A stretch of 64,000 nucleotides of DNA from Viridibacterium sediminicola (GTDB lineage Bacteria; Pseudomonadota; Gammaproteobacteria; Burkholderiales; Rhodocyclaceae), in the NCBI RefSeq assembly GCF_039631295.1, contig NZ_JBDIVE010000002.1:496001-560000 (forward strand), read 5' to 3'. Below are positions 18,185-26,806 of the stretch, in pieces. Made by a program: the position numbers and the translations under genes. Under the pieces are notes generated by a model that had not been told where the DNA came from, did no database searches, and saw only the letters and a list, made by a program, of their open reading frames with translations. Within the stretch, counting starts at the first letter, position 1. Each line of letters begins with the position of its first letter.

Positions 18185-18799
18185 ATGCCCGCCATTCTAG
18201 CCCCCGCCCTCGCCTTCATCGCTGCCTTCCTGCTCGGTTCGATTCCCTTTGCCGTCATCGTCTCGCGCCTGATGCGCCTGGAAGATCCGCGCAAATACGG
18301 CTCGGGCAACCCCGGCGCCACCAATGTGCTGCGCTCGGGCAACAAAACCGCTGCCGTGCTGACCCTGCTGGGTGATTCCGTCAAAGGACTGTTTGCCGTG
18401 GCGCTGGCCAAGGCGCTGGCGCCGCAACTGGGCCTGAGCGCAAGCACACTGGCCCTGGTCGCGCTGGGCGTATTCCTCGGCCATGTGTTCTCGGTGTTTC
18501 TGCGCTTCAAGGGCGGCAAGGGTGTCGCCACGGCTGCCGGCGTGCTGCTCGGCATTGATGGCCGCCTCGGCCTGGCCACCCTCGCGGTGTGGCTGCTGGT
18601 CGCCTTTGTCACGCGCTATTCCTCGCTGGCTGCCATCTGCGCGGCCGTCGCTGCACCGGCCATCGCCTACGCGCTGGGCGCCGGCAATACCTGGGCGGGT
18701 GCCTGCACGATCATGTCGGCGATCCTGATCTGGCGCCACGCGGGCAATATCCGCAAGCTGCTGGCCGGTCAGGAAAGCCGCATCGGCAAGAAAGCCTGA
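18185..18799 (+). CDS. plsY: Acyl-phosphate:glycerol-3-phosphate acyltransferase
   Basis: A 204-residue inner-membrane enzyme that acylates glycerol 3-phosphate with acyl-phosphate, the first step of phospholipid synthesis. Several hydrophobic segments surround the three family motifs: GSIPFAVIVSRL with the following GSGNPGATNVLR, the glycine-rich segment FKGGKGVATAAGV, and a C-terminal loop before HAGNIRKLLAGQE. Length is typical. It ends two bases before the tsaD stop on the other strand. Confidence 0.95.
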   Translation: MPAILAPALAFIAAFLLGSIPFAVIVSRLMRLEDPRKYGSGNPGATNVLRSGNKTAAVLTLLGDSVKGLFAVALAKALAPQLGLSASTLALVALGVFLGHVFSVFLRFKGGKGVATAAGVLLGIDGRLGLATLAVWLLVAFVTRYSSLAAICAAVAAPAIAYALGAGNTWAGACTIMSAILIWRHAGNIRKLLAGQESRIGKKA

Positions 18800-18800
18800 C

Positions 18801-19847
18801 TCAGCCGGCCGCCTGATCCAGCGGCCAGCGCGGGCGGATGGCGAAAGCACCGCCCGGCGTCGAACTGGCCAGCCCGCGCTGCCAGCGCATGGCAGTAGCC
18901 AGAGCGATCATGGCGCCATTGTCCGAACAGAACTCCAGCTCCGGGAAATACACCCGGCCGCCACGGCGCGCCAGCGCCTGGCCCAGCTGGGCGCGCAGGC
19001 ATTGATTGGCACCCACGCCGCCGGCGACGACCAGGCTTTTCAGCCCGCTTTGCTTGAGTGCGGCCAGCGCCTTGGCACACAGCACATCGACCACCGCCTG
19101 CTGGAACTCGGCCGCCAGATCCGCCGCCTGCTCGGCGCCATAGCCCTCTTGCTGGGTGGCGGTGAGCACAGCTGTTTTCAGACCGCTGAACGAGAACTGC
19201 AGATCACCCGAATGCAGCATCGGACGCGGCAGCTTGAAGCGCCCCGCCTGCCCCTGCGCAGCCAGGCGCGCCAGCGCCGGCCCGCCGGGATACGGCAGGC
19301 CGAGCAACTTGGCGGTCTTGTCAAAAGCCTCGCCGGCTGCATCATCGACGCTCTCGCCGAGCAAGGCGTATTCGCCAACCCCGGTGACCTGCATCAGCTG
19401 CGTATGGCCGCCTGAGACCAGCAAGGCGACAAAGGGGAATTCGGGCGGATCGCTGGCCAGCAGCGGCGAGAGCAAGTGCCCTTCCAGGTGATGCACCGGA
19501 ATCGCCGGCACGCCGAGGGACAGCGCCAGCGCTTCGGCGAAACTCGCGCCGACCAGCAAGGCGCCCGCCAGCCCGGGGCCAGTGGTGTAGCCGATCACGG
19601 CGACATCCTGCAAACGGGCATCGGCCGCAGCCAGCGTCTCGCGCAGCAGGGGAACGAGGCGGCGGATGTGATCGCGCGAAGCCAGCTCAGGCACCACGCC
19701 GCCGTAGGCAGCGTGCATGTCGATCTGCGAAAACACGCGATGCGCCAGCAGGCGCCCCTGGCGCGGATCGTAAAGGCCGATGCCGGTCTCGTCACACGAG
19801 GTTTCGACACCGAGAACAAGTTGCGGCGCAAGTTGAGGCGTATTCAT
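18801..19847 (-). CDS. tsaD: tRNA N6-adenosine threonylcarbamoyltransferase
   Basis: A 348-residue ASKHA-fold enzyme that adds the threonylcarbamoyl group to A37 of tRNAs reading ANN codons, with TsaB, TsaC and TsaE elsewhere. The N-terminus LVLGVETSCDETG is diagnostic. The metal-binding residues lie in VHHLEGHLLSP, and the ATP-binding loop LLVSGGHTQLM and the later VAGGVGANQCLR are intact. It is divergent from rpsU, as in very many proteobacteria; its leader is shared with the rpsU promoter. Confidence 0.96.
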   Translation of the reverse strand: MNTPQLAPQLVLGVETSCDETGIGLYDPRQGRLLAHRVFSQIDMHAAYGGVVPELASRDHIRRLVPLLRETLAAADARLQDVAVIGYTTGPGLAGALLVGASFAEALALSLGVPAIPVHHLEGHLLSPLLASDPPEFPFVALLVSGGHTQLMQVTGVGEYALLGESVDDAAGEAFDKTAKLLGLPYPGGPALARLAAQGQAGRFKLPRPMLHSGDLQFSFSGLKTAVLTATQQEGYGAEQAADLAAEFQQAVVDVLCAKALAALKQSGLKSLVVAGGVGANQCLRAQLGQALARRGGRVYFPELEFCSDNGAMIALATAMRWQRGLASSTPGGAFAIRPRWPLDQAAG

Positions 19848-19879
19848 GCCGCCAGTTTACACGACTGCGCACTGTGGAC

Positions 19880-19908
19880 TTGGAAAACGCGCGGCGCCGT
19901 AGTATAGT
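19880..19908 (+). promoter_or_regulatory. Probable sigma-70 promoter of the rpsU cluster
   Basis: TTGGAA (19880-19885) and TATAGT (19903-19908) are separated by exactly 17 bases. The boxes lie about 100 bases upstream of the rpsU ATG. The leader after it contains a TGCAAT/ATTGCA inverted pair that could fold in the 5' untranslated RNA. Confidence 0.65.
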
Positions 19909-20005
19909 CGCCGACTGTCTGCGCTGCCGAGTACGCAGCCTCCCGAACAAACAATGCAATTTCGCACCTTAATCGAGTGCACATTGCAAGCCAAGGAAGC
20001 CAAGA

Positions 20006-20218
20006 ATGCCTGGTGTACGTGTCAAGGAAAACGAGCCGTTTGAAGTTGCCATCCGCCGCTTCAAGCGCACCATTGAAAAAGCTGGCGTGCTGACCGATCT
20101 GCGCGCTCGCGAGTTCTACGAAAAGCCGACTTCCGAGCGCAAGCGCAAGAAAGCAGCAGCCGTCAAGCGCCTGCATAAGCGTCTGCGCAGCCAAACCCTG
20201 CCGCCGAAGCTGTTCTGA
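20006..20218 (+). CDS. rpsU: 30S ribosomal protein S21
   Basis: A 70-residue, very basic protein of the small ribosomal subunit platform, needed for initiation on leadered mRNAs. The sequence PGVRVKENEPFEVAIRRFKR and the basic tail with KRKKAAAVKRLHKR are typical of proteobacterial S21. It leads the classic macromolecular-synthesis cluster rpsU-dnaG-rpoD, here with yqeY between rpsU and dnaG. A terminator directly after it can set the ratio of S21 to the downstream products. Confidence 0.97.
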   Translation: MPGVRVKENEPFEVAIRRFKRTIEKAGVLTDLRAREFYEKPTSERKRKKAAAVKRLHKRLRSQTLPPKLF

Positions 20219-20286
20219 TCGGCGGCGGTCAGGGCCAGACCGGTTCTCGCCCCTCACCGCCACGCATCAAGCTTACGTTGCTGGAC

Positions 20287-20320
20287 AAACCCGGCGCCCT
20301 CAGGGTAGCCGGGTTTTGTT
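20287..20320 (+). terminator. Rho-independent terminator after rpsU
   Basis: AACCCGGC (20288-20295) pairs with GCCGGGTT (20308-20315), followed by TTGTTGTTT. It probably gives partial termination between rpsU and the downstream yqeY-dnaG-rpoD genes. Confidence 0.8.
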
Positions 20321-20413
20321 GTTTGATGCCTGCCTGCGTGCCGCATAGTTTGCTAGTCAGACCTCACTAGCGCGCCACGCCCGCAGAACCCGCCCATTTG
20401 CCGGAGAACACCC

Positions 20414-20860
20414 ATGTCGCTGAAAGAACGCATCACCGAAGACATGAAGACCGCCATGCGCGCCAAGGATACGGCCCGCCTGTCCGCGATTCGTCTGCTG
20501 CTGGCTGCCATCAAGCAAAAGGAAGTCGATGAGCGCATCGTGCTGGACGACGACGCCCTGCTCGCGATCATCGAAAAACAGCTCAAACAACGCCGCGATT
20601 CGGTCAATCAGTACGAAGCCGCCAAGCGCGAAGATCTGGCCAGCGCCGAGCGTTTTGAAATCGAAGTGCTCAGCGCCTACATGCCGGCTGGCCTCTCCGA
20701 GGCCGAGATCGACGCCGCGGTCAGCGCCGCCATTGCCGAAACCGGCGCCAGCGGCCCGGCCGACATGGGCAAGCTGATGGCCCTGCTCAAGCCGCGCCTG
20801 GCCGGCCGCGCCGACATGTCGGTGGTCTCCGCCAAGATCAAGACCGCACTCGCCCGCTAA
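20414..20860 (+). CDS. yqeY: GatB/YqeY domain protein
   Basis: A 148-residue helical protein related to the C-terminal tRNA-binding domain of the GatB amidotransferase subunit. Typical parts are the start SLKERITEDMKTAMRAKD, the segment QYEAAKREDLASAE and the segment LSAYMPAGLSEAEI. Its role is not settled; the free-standing form is often beside dnaG and rpsU, as here. It ends 18 bases before dnaG and is probably cotranscribed. Confidence 0.9.
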   Translation: MSLKERITEDMKTAMRAKDTARLSAIRLLLAAIKQKEVDERIVLDDDALLAIIEKQLKQRRDSVNQYEAAKREDLASAERFEIEVLSAYMPAGLSEAEIDAAVSAAIAETGASGPADMGKLMALLKPRLAGRADMSVVSAKIKTALAR

Positions 20861-20878
20861 GCGCAACGGGCGCGCGGC

Positions 20879-22633
20879 ATGATTCCGGAGTCCTTCGTCC
20901 AGGAAGTGCTGGCCCGGGTCGACATCGTCGACCTGATCGAGCGCCACGTGCCGCTCAAGAAAGGCGGCGCCAACTACGCCGCCTGCTGCCCTTTCCACAA
21001 CGAAAAATCGCCGAGCTTCACGGTCAGCCCGAGCAAGCAGTTCTATCACTGCTTCGGCTGCGGCGCGCACGGCACGGCAATCGGCTTCCTCATGGAATAC
21101 GCCGGTCTGTCCTTTCCGGACGCGATCAAGGAGCTGGCCCAGCAAGTCGGCCTGACGGTGCCGGAAGAAGACCGACCCGATCCGCAAAAGCAGGCGCAGA
21201 GCCAGTCCCTGCTAGAAATCATGGCGCGCGCGGCAAAGTTCTACCGCGATGAGCTGAAGAAGTCCCACAAGGCCATCAACTACCTCAAGGGACGCGGGCT
21301 GACCGGCGAGATCGCCGCCCGCTACGGCATCGGCTATGCGCCGGAAGGCTGGCAAGGCCTGCGCGCGGTTTTCGGCGGCCAGTACGAGAATGCCGCCCTG
21401 GTCGAGGCCGGCTTGGTCATCACCAACGACACCGGACGCCGCTACGACCGCTTCCGCGACCGCGTGATGTTCCCGATCTGCGACCAACGCGGCAATATCA
21501 TCGGCTTTGGCGGCCGCGTGCTTGGCCCGGACACACCAAAATACCTCAACTCGCCGGAAACGCCGCTGTTCGAAAAAGGCCGCGAACTCTACGGCCTGCA
21601 TCAGGCGCGCCAGGCCATCCGCGAGAGCAATACGGTCGTGGTGACCGAGGGCTACATGGACGTGGTCGCCCTCGCCCAGTTCGGCTTCGGCGCCGCAGTC
21701 GCTACGCTGGGCACCGCCACCACCGCCACCCACATCCAGAAGCTGTTTCGCCAGGCCGAGCGCGTGGTGTTCTGCTTCGACGGCGACAAGGCCGGCCGCA
21801 AGGCTGCGCGGCGCGCGCTGGAGAACAGCCTGGAACACCTGGCGGACGACCGCGCCGTGCGCTTCCTGTTCCTGCCCGCCGAACACGATCCGGACAGCTA
21901 CATCCGCGAGCAAGGCCTGGTCGCCTTCCAGCGCGCGCTGGACAACGCCATGCCACTGAGCGACTTCATGCTGCGCGAGCTGCGTGGCGAGCTCAATCTG
22001 GACACCGCCGAAGGCCGCGCACGCCTGGTGCACGAAGCCAAGGACTGGATTCCGCGCATGTCGGCGCCGATCCTGCGCAGCCAGACCCTGCGCCTGCTGG
22101 CCGAACACGCCGGCATGGACACCGCCGAAGTCGAGCGTGCCCTGGGTCTGGAGCCCGGCAAAAAGCCGCGCCCGACGCCACGCCGTCTCGAACGCCAGCG
22201 CGTCATCACGCCGGCGCGCCAGCTGCTGCGCCTGCTCTGCGCGCGCCCGGCCCTGTGCGCCGAAGTGCCCGCTCAGGCCGGCAGCCTGCTCGAAGACGAA
22301 AGCGAGCGCGATGCCCTGCAACTGATCTGCGAACGCATGGTCCAAGGCGTATCGCTCAACGCCCTGTTCGAAAGCCAGAGCGACGCCGGTCTGCGCAACC
22401 TGCTGGCCGACCTGCTGACCGCCTCGGACGAAGAGCTGGTCAGCGACGAAGAAGCTGGCGAATTCCTGGCCGACACGCTGCGCACCCTGCAGCGCAATGC
22501 CGTCGAGCGCGAGATTGCAGCCATCACCCAGCGCGCCAGCAATGTCGCCCTGAGCAGCGAGGAAATACAGCGTTACACAAGCCTTTTACAGCAGAAACAG
22601 CAACTCAAAACTGGACAGAAACCCTCTGTCTAA
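20879..22633 (+). CDS. dnaG: DNA primase
   Basis: A 584-residue primase that lays RNA primers at the replication fork. The N-terminal CHC2 zinc ribbon uses Cys37, His40, Cys58 and Cys61. The Toprim core contains TEGYMDVVAL and FDGDKAGRKAARRAL with the metal-binding acidic residues. The C-terminal helicase-binding domain is present (about residue 440 on). Length is usual. It lies between yqeY and rpoD in the macromolecular-synthesis cluster. Confidence 0.97.
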   Translation: MIPESFVQEVLARVDIVDLIERHVPLKKGGANYAACCPFHNEKSPSFTVSPSKQFYHCFGCGAHGTAIGFLMEYAGLSFPDAIKELAQQVGLTVPEEDRPDPQKQAQSQSLLEIMARAAKFYRDELKKSHKAINYLKGRGLTGEIAARYGIGYAPEGWQGLRAVFGGQYENAALVEAGLVITNDTGRRYDRFRDRVMFPICDQRGNIIGFGGRVLGPDTPKYLNSPETPLFEKGRELYGLHQARQAIRESNTVVVTEGYMDVVALAQFGFGAAVATLGTATTATHIQKLFRQAERVVFCFDGDKAGRKAARRALENSLEHLADDRAVRFLFLPAEHDPDSYIREQGLVAFQRALDNAMPLSDFMLRELRGELNLDTAEGRARLVHEAKDWIPRMSAPILRSQTLRLLAEHAGMDTAEVERALGLEPGKKPRPTPRRLERQRVITPARQLLRLLCARPALCAEVPAQAGSLLEDESERDALQLICERMVQGVSLNALFESQSDAGLRNLLADLLTASDEELVSDEEAGEFLADTLRTLQRNAVEREIAAITQRASNVALSSEEIQRYTSLLQQKQQLKTGQKPSV

Positions 22634-22741
22634 CATATACTTATCTGTTTCCCTGCCCGCAGATGCGAAGGTCTTGAATCACGGACCGGAATCCGCATGA
22701 CTGCCGAGGCTCGATCACAGAAATGCCGCCCAGAGGAACTT

Positions 22742-24745
<2,004 letters not shown>

Positions 24746-24754
24746 TCCAAACCC

Positions 24755-24783
24755 GCGCCAACATGCCATAAACATGTTGGCGC
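24755..24783 (+). terminator. Hairpin after rpoD (weak terminator)
   Basis: GCGCCAACATG (24755-24765) and CATGTTGGCGC (24773-24783) make a perfect 11-bp stem with a 7-base loop ten bases after the rpoD stop. There is no U-run, so termination may be factor-dependent, or the hairpin may mark the processing boundary before the tRNA. Confidence 0.5.
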
Positions 24784-24792
24784 AACAGTTTC

Positions 24793-25076
24793 GGGCCTCT
24801 AGCTCATGCCTGGTTAGAGCAGCGGACTCATAAAATTTGTGCCGTACGTCTGGAAACTGCGTACGGGATGGCGTCAAATTCGGCGAAACCTAAGGTGCCG
24901 CAAGGCATACGGCAACGCCGAGCCAAGCTTCGGTGCGAAAGCTCCGTTGAAGGTGTAGAGACTAGACGGCGCCCACCTACAGCGAAAGCCAGGGTGAAGG
25001 CATAGTCCAGGGAGTGGCGAAAGCCACACAAACCGGAATCCGTTGGTGCTGGGTTCGACTCCCAGGGGGCCCACCA
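24793..25076 (+). tRNA. tRNA with anticodon CAT (probably tRNA-Ile2), split by a group I intron
   Basis: Exon 1 is 24793-24831 and exon 2 is 25037-25076. Joined they give a 79-base tRNA with encoded CCA: acceptor GGGCCTC/GGGGCCC (one G-T pair), D stem GCTC/GAGC, anticodon stem GCGGA/TCCGT with loop CTCATAA, T stem CTGGG/CCCAG with loop TTCGACT, discriminator A. The anticodon CAT, the anticodon arm and the setting next to rpoD fit tRNA-Ile2, whose C34 is changed to lysidine by TilS, better than elongator Met; this is an inference. The intron sits between anticodon base 36 and position 37. The D loop is long (11 bases) and position 15 is T with G at 48, an inverted Levitt pair. Confidence 0.93.
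24832..25036 (+). ncRNA. Group I self-splicing intron (IC3-like) in the tRNA anticodon loop
   Basis: A 205-base intron after the anticodon CAT, ending in the conserved G (25036). The guide sequence GTG pairs with the exon CAT, with U-G at the splice site, to form P1. P2 is CCGTACG (24842-24848) with CGTACGG (24860-24866), P7 pairs GACTA (24960-24964) with TAGTC (25003-25007), and P9 is GTGGC-GAAA-GCCAC (25014-25027). The core segments TTCGGCGAAACCTAAG and AGAGACTAGACGG match what I recall of the 205-nt Azoarcus tRNA-Ile intron, while stem P2 differs from it with both strands changed together. No homing endonuclease frame is present. Two external guanosine-initiated transesterifications should release it from the pre-tRNA. 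Confidence 0.93.
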
Positions 25077-25080
25077 AACA

Positions 25081-25114
25081 AAAGAGCCTGGCCGAACGGC
25101 CAGGCTCTTTTCTT
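25081..25114 (+). terminator. Rho-independent terminator after the tRNA
   Basis: AAAGAGCCTGGCC (25081-25093) pairs fully with GGCCAGGCTCTTT (25098-25110) around GAAC, followed by TTCTT. It ends the rpoD-tRNA transcription unit. Confidence 0.9.
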
Positions 25115-25225
25115 GCTCGAAAATAGCATCGAAGAAGCAGAGTAAATTCGACCGTAGCTCATCACATAACGGTCGCAAACACCACAAGCCTTCGCTACCA
25201 TCCGAGTAACAGAAGGAGCACTAAA

Positions 25226-25708
25226 ATGACCATACTCACCATCGGCTACGAAGGTTTAGACATTGACACATTCATGTCTCTGCTAGTAGAACACGGCGTA
25301 GAAACCGTGGTGGATATACGAGAACTTCCGCTCTCACGAAAGCCCGGATTCTCAAAGAAGGCATTGGCAAATGCTCTTAATCTGTCTGGCTTGGAATACG
25401 TCCACATGGTCGAACTGGGTTGCCCGAAGCCGGTACGTGATCGTTACCGGGTAGATGGCAACTGGAAACATTACACAGACGGTTTCCTGAAACACCTCAA
25501 AGCACAAGGAACTGCGGTTACCGAACTGTCCGATTTGGCGAGCGCAACTAACTGCGTGCTGCTGTGTTATGAAGCGGACTTCAATTTCTGCCACCGCTCG
25601 ATGGTAGCCAATGCTGTGCGCGACTTCTGCGGTCTGGATGTAAAACACATCAAGGCCACAGACCTTAGAACAAGGAACCCTGTGTCACTTCCATTGGCCG
25701 CAGCTTAG
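25226..25708 (+). CDS. DUF488 family protein
   Basis: A 160-residue protein with the DUF488 pattern: TIGYEG at the start, VVDIRELPLSRKPGFSK near residue 30-45, a conserved LG-CP segment and the cysteine-histidine segment LLCYEAD-x5-CHRS near residue 112-126. The biochemical role of the family is not established. A strong site (AGAAGGAG) precedes the ATG. Base composition is lower in G+C than the neighbouring genes, and it lies directly after the tRNA terminator, which suggests acquired DNA. Its last 44 bases overlap, in antisense, the end of the next gene. Confidence 0.75.
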   Translation: MTILTIGYEGLDIDTFMSLLVEHGVETVVDIRELPLSRKPGFSKKALANALNLSGLEYVHMVELGCPKPVRDRYRVDGNWKHYTDGFLKHLKAQGTAVTELSDLASATNCVLLCYEADFNFCHRSMVANAVRDFCGLDVKHIKATDLRTRNPVSLPLAAA

Positions 25709-26498
25709 GTGGATAGAACAAACTGATGATCAGCCACTGGTCCTGGAAACGGTGCTGATTTCCCATCAGGAACATCAAATCCCTACCGATCAGATCGCCC
25801 TCAAGCTTGGCGCGGAACTTATCTTTCCAACCTAGAGGACCGTGGTCTTGATATGTCTTCCAAAATAATGCGCCAACTTCCCAGTCGACTACCTTGTGCC
25901 TGTGCTCTATCTCTCCATCTGGCGTGTCATACAAGTAGGCGTAGTAAAAATCGAACGGTACTTTGCGCAAATCCCTGACCTGCTGCTTAGCCTGAGCTTC
26001 TGAGAAAAGATCGCCTTGCATCTGAGCACGCATCAGCTTTTCCCTCTCCTCGTCTGTCCAGTCTTTGTTGCGCGCATCCTTAATCTCTAGACGCACAACC
26101 TTTTTAGGCCGCAGCAATGCTAATGACACGCCCTCGTTCAGGCTGGCCTTCCCGAGCTCATCGAAACTGTTGAATGAAGGGATCTTGTCAATCCATCCCC
26201 GACGTTCAGCCCACTCCTTCTTGGGAGCTATTTCCTCTTCGACCCGCAAGGAGCCAATATCAATCTTGTGGCTTTCTGGTCGATGGTCAGCGGGGGCTTT
26301 CTCAACACCAACGTCGATCCATTGCCATTTTTTGAACTGCTGACTCTGTTCGATCATTCGAAACGGAACGGGATACAAACGACGCATCGCCCCATCCTGA
26401 TTGATACCTGCAACACAAGAGGTTTCTACATGCTTTGCACTCGGCGATGGGTAAGTCTTCGCAAGAATAAGAATACGCTCGCGTCGTACCAGTGCCAT
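25665..26498 (-). CDS. Unknown protein paired with the DUF488 gene
   Basis: A 277-residue soluble protein that I cannot assign to a characterised family. Visible features are an N-terminal basic segment (LVRRERILILAKTYPSPS), a Cys in ETSCVAGI, the segment RRLYPVPFR, a charged middle (KDWTDEEREKLMRAQ) and an aromatic segment FDFYYAYLYDT in the C-terminal half. The site GGGAGGGAG lies just upstream of the ATG. It converges with and overlaps the DUF488 gene by 44 bases, and both are AT-richer than the surroundings, so they look like one inherited module. A role in defence or nucleic-acid metabolism is possible but is not shown by the sequence. Confidence 0.65.
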   Translation of the reverse strand: MALVRRERILILAKTYPSPSAKHVETSCVAGINQDGAMRRLYPVPFRMIEQSQQFKKWQWIDVGVEKAPADHRPESHKIDIGSLRVEEEIAPKKEWAERRGWIDKIPSFNSFDELGKASLNEGVSLALLRPKKVVRLEIKDARNKDWTDEEREKLMRAQMQGDLFSEAQAKQQVRDLRKVPFDFYYAYLYDTPDGEIEHRHKVVDWEVGALFWKTYQDHGPLGWKDKFRAKLEGDLIGRDLMFLMGNQHRFQDQWLIISLFYPPKLRPMEVTQGSLF

Positions 26499-26583
26499 TT
26501 TCTCCCTCCCTTAGTATCCTGTTGTAAGCCATACCCCGCATATAAGCGGCCCACCCCAACATCACAAACCCCCAACCGAATGT

Positions 26584-26687
26584 CATCCTACAACATGTAG
26601 GATGCAATAAGCGTCAGCGCATTGCACCGATTTTTGGCGTACCAAGCTGTAAGCAAGGTTGTGCTCCGCAAGCATTCGGTGCAATGC
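26584..26687. repeat. Intergenic hairpin cluster with alternative pairing
   Basis: CATCCTACA-ACA-TGTAGGATG (26584-26604) is a perfect 9-bp hairpin. Next to it GCATTGCACCGA (26619-26630) can pair with TCGGTGCAATGC (26676-26687, perfect 12 bp) or with the nearer TGCAAT at 26603-26608. The 308-base gap 26499-26806 otherwise holds only the prpE terminator and the leader of the unknown gene. Confidence 0.65.
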
Positions 26688-26743
26688 ACTTCGGTTATTG
26701 CTCGCTACAATTTCTACGCTTTCTGCCTCACGAAATCAGCCGC

Positions 26744-26779
26744 CAAAAAAAGCCCCGCAATGCCAAGGCATGCGGGGCT
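26744..26779 (-). terminator. Rho-independent terminator of the prpBCDE operon
   Basis: On the minus strand AGCCCCGCA and TGCGGGGCT form a 9-bp stem (26771-26779 with 26751-26759), with further pairing TGCC/GGCA inside, followed by seven T. It is 28 bases after the prpE stop. Confidence 0.9.
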
Positions 26780-26806
26780 AACTCGGAGAGATGCGAGAGA
26801 AAACGG

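Noticed and set aside
24828..25201. Several minus-strand reading frames across the tRNA and intron
   Set aside because: They overlap tRNA exons and conserved ribozyme core, have no ribosome sites and show no family resemblance; no homing endonuclease is encoded.
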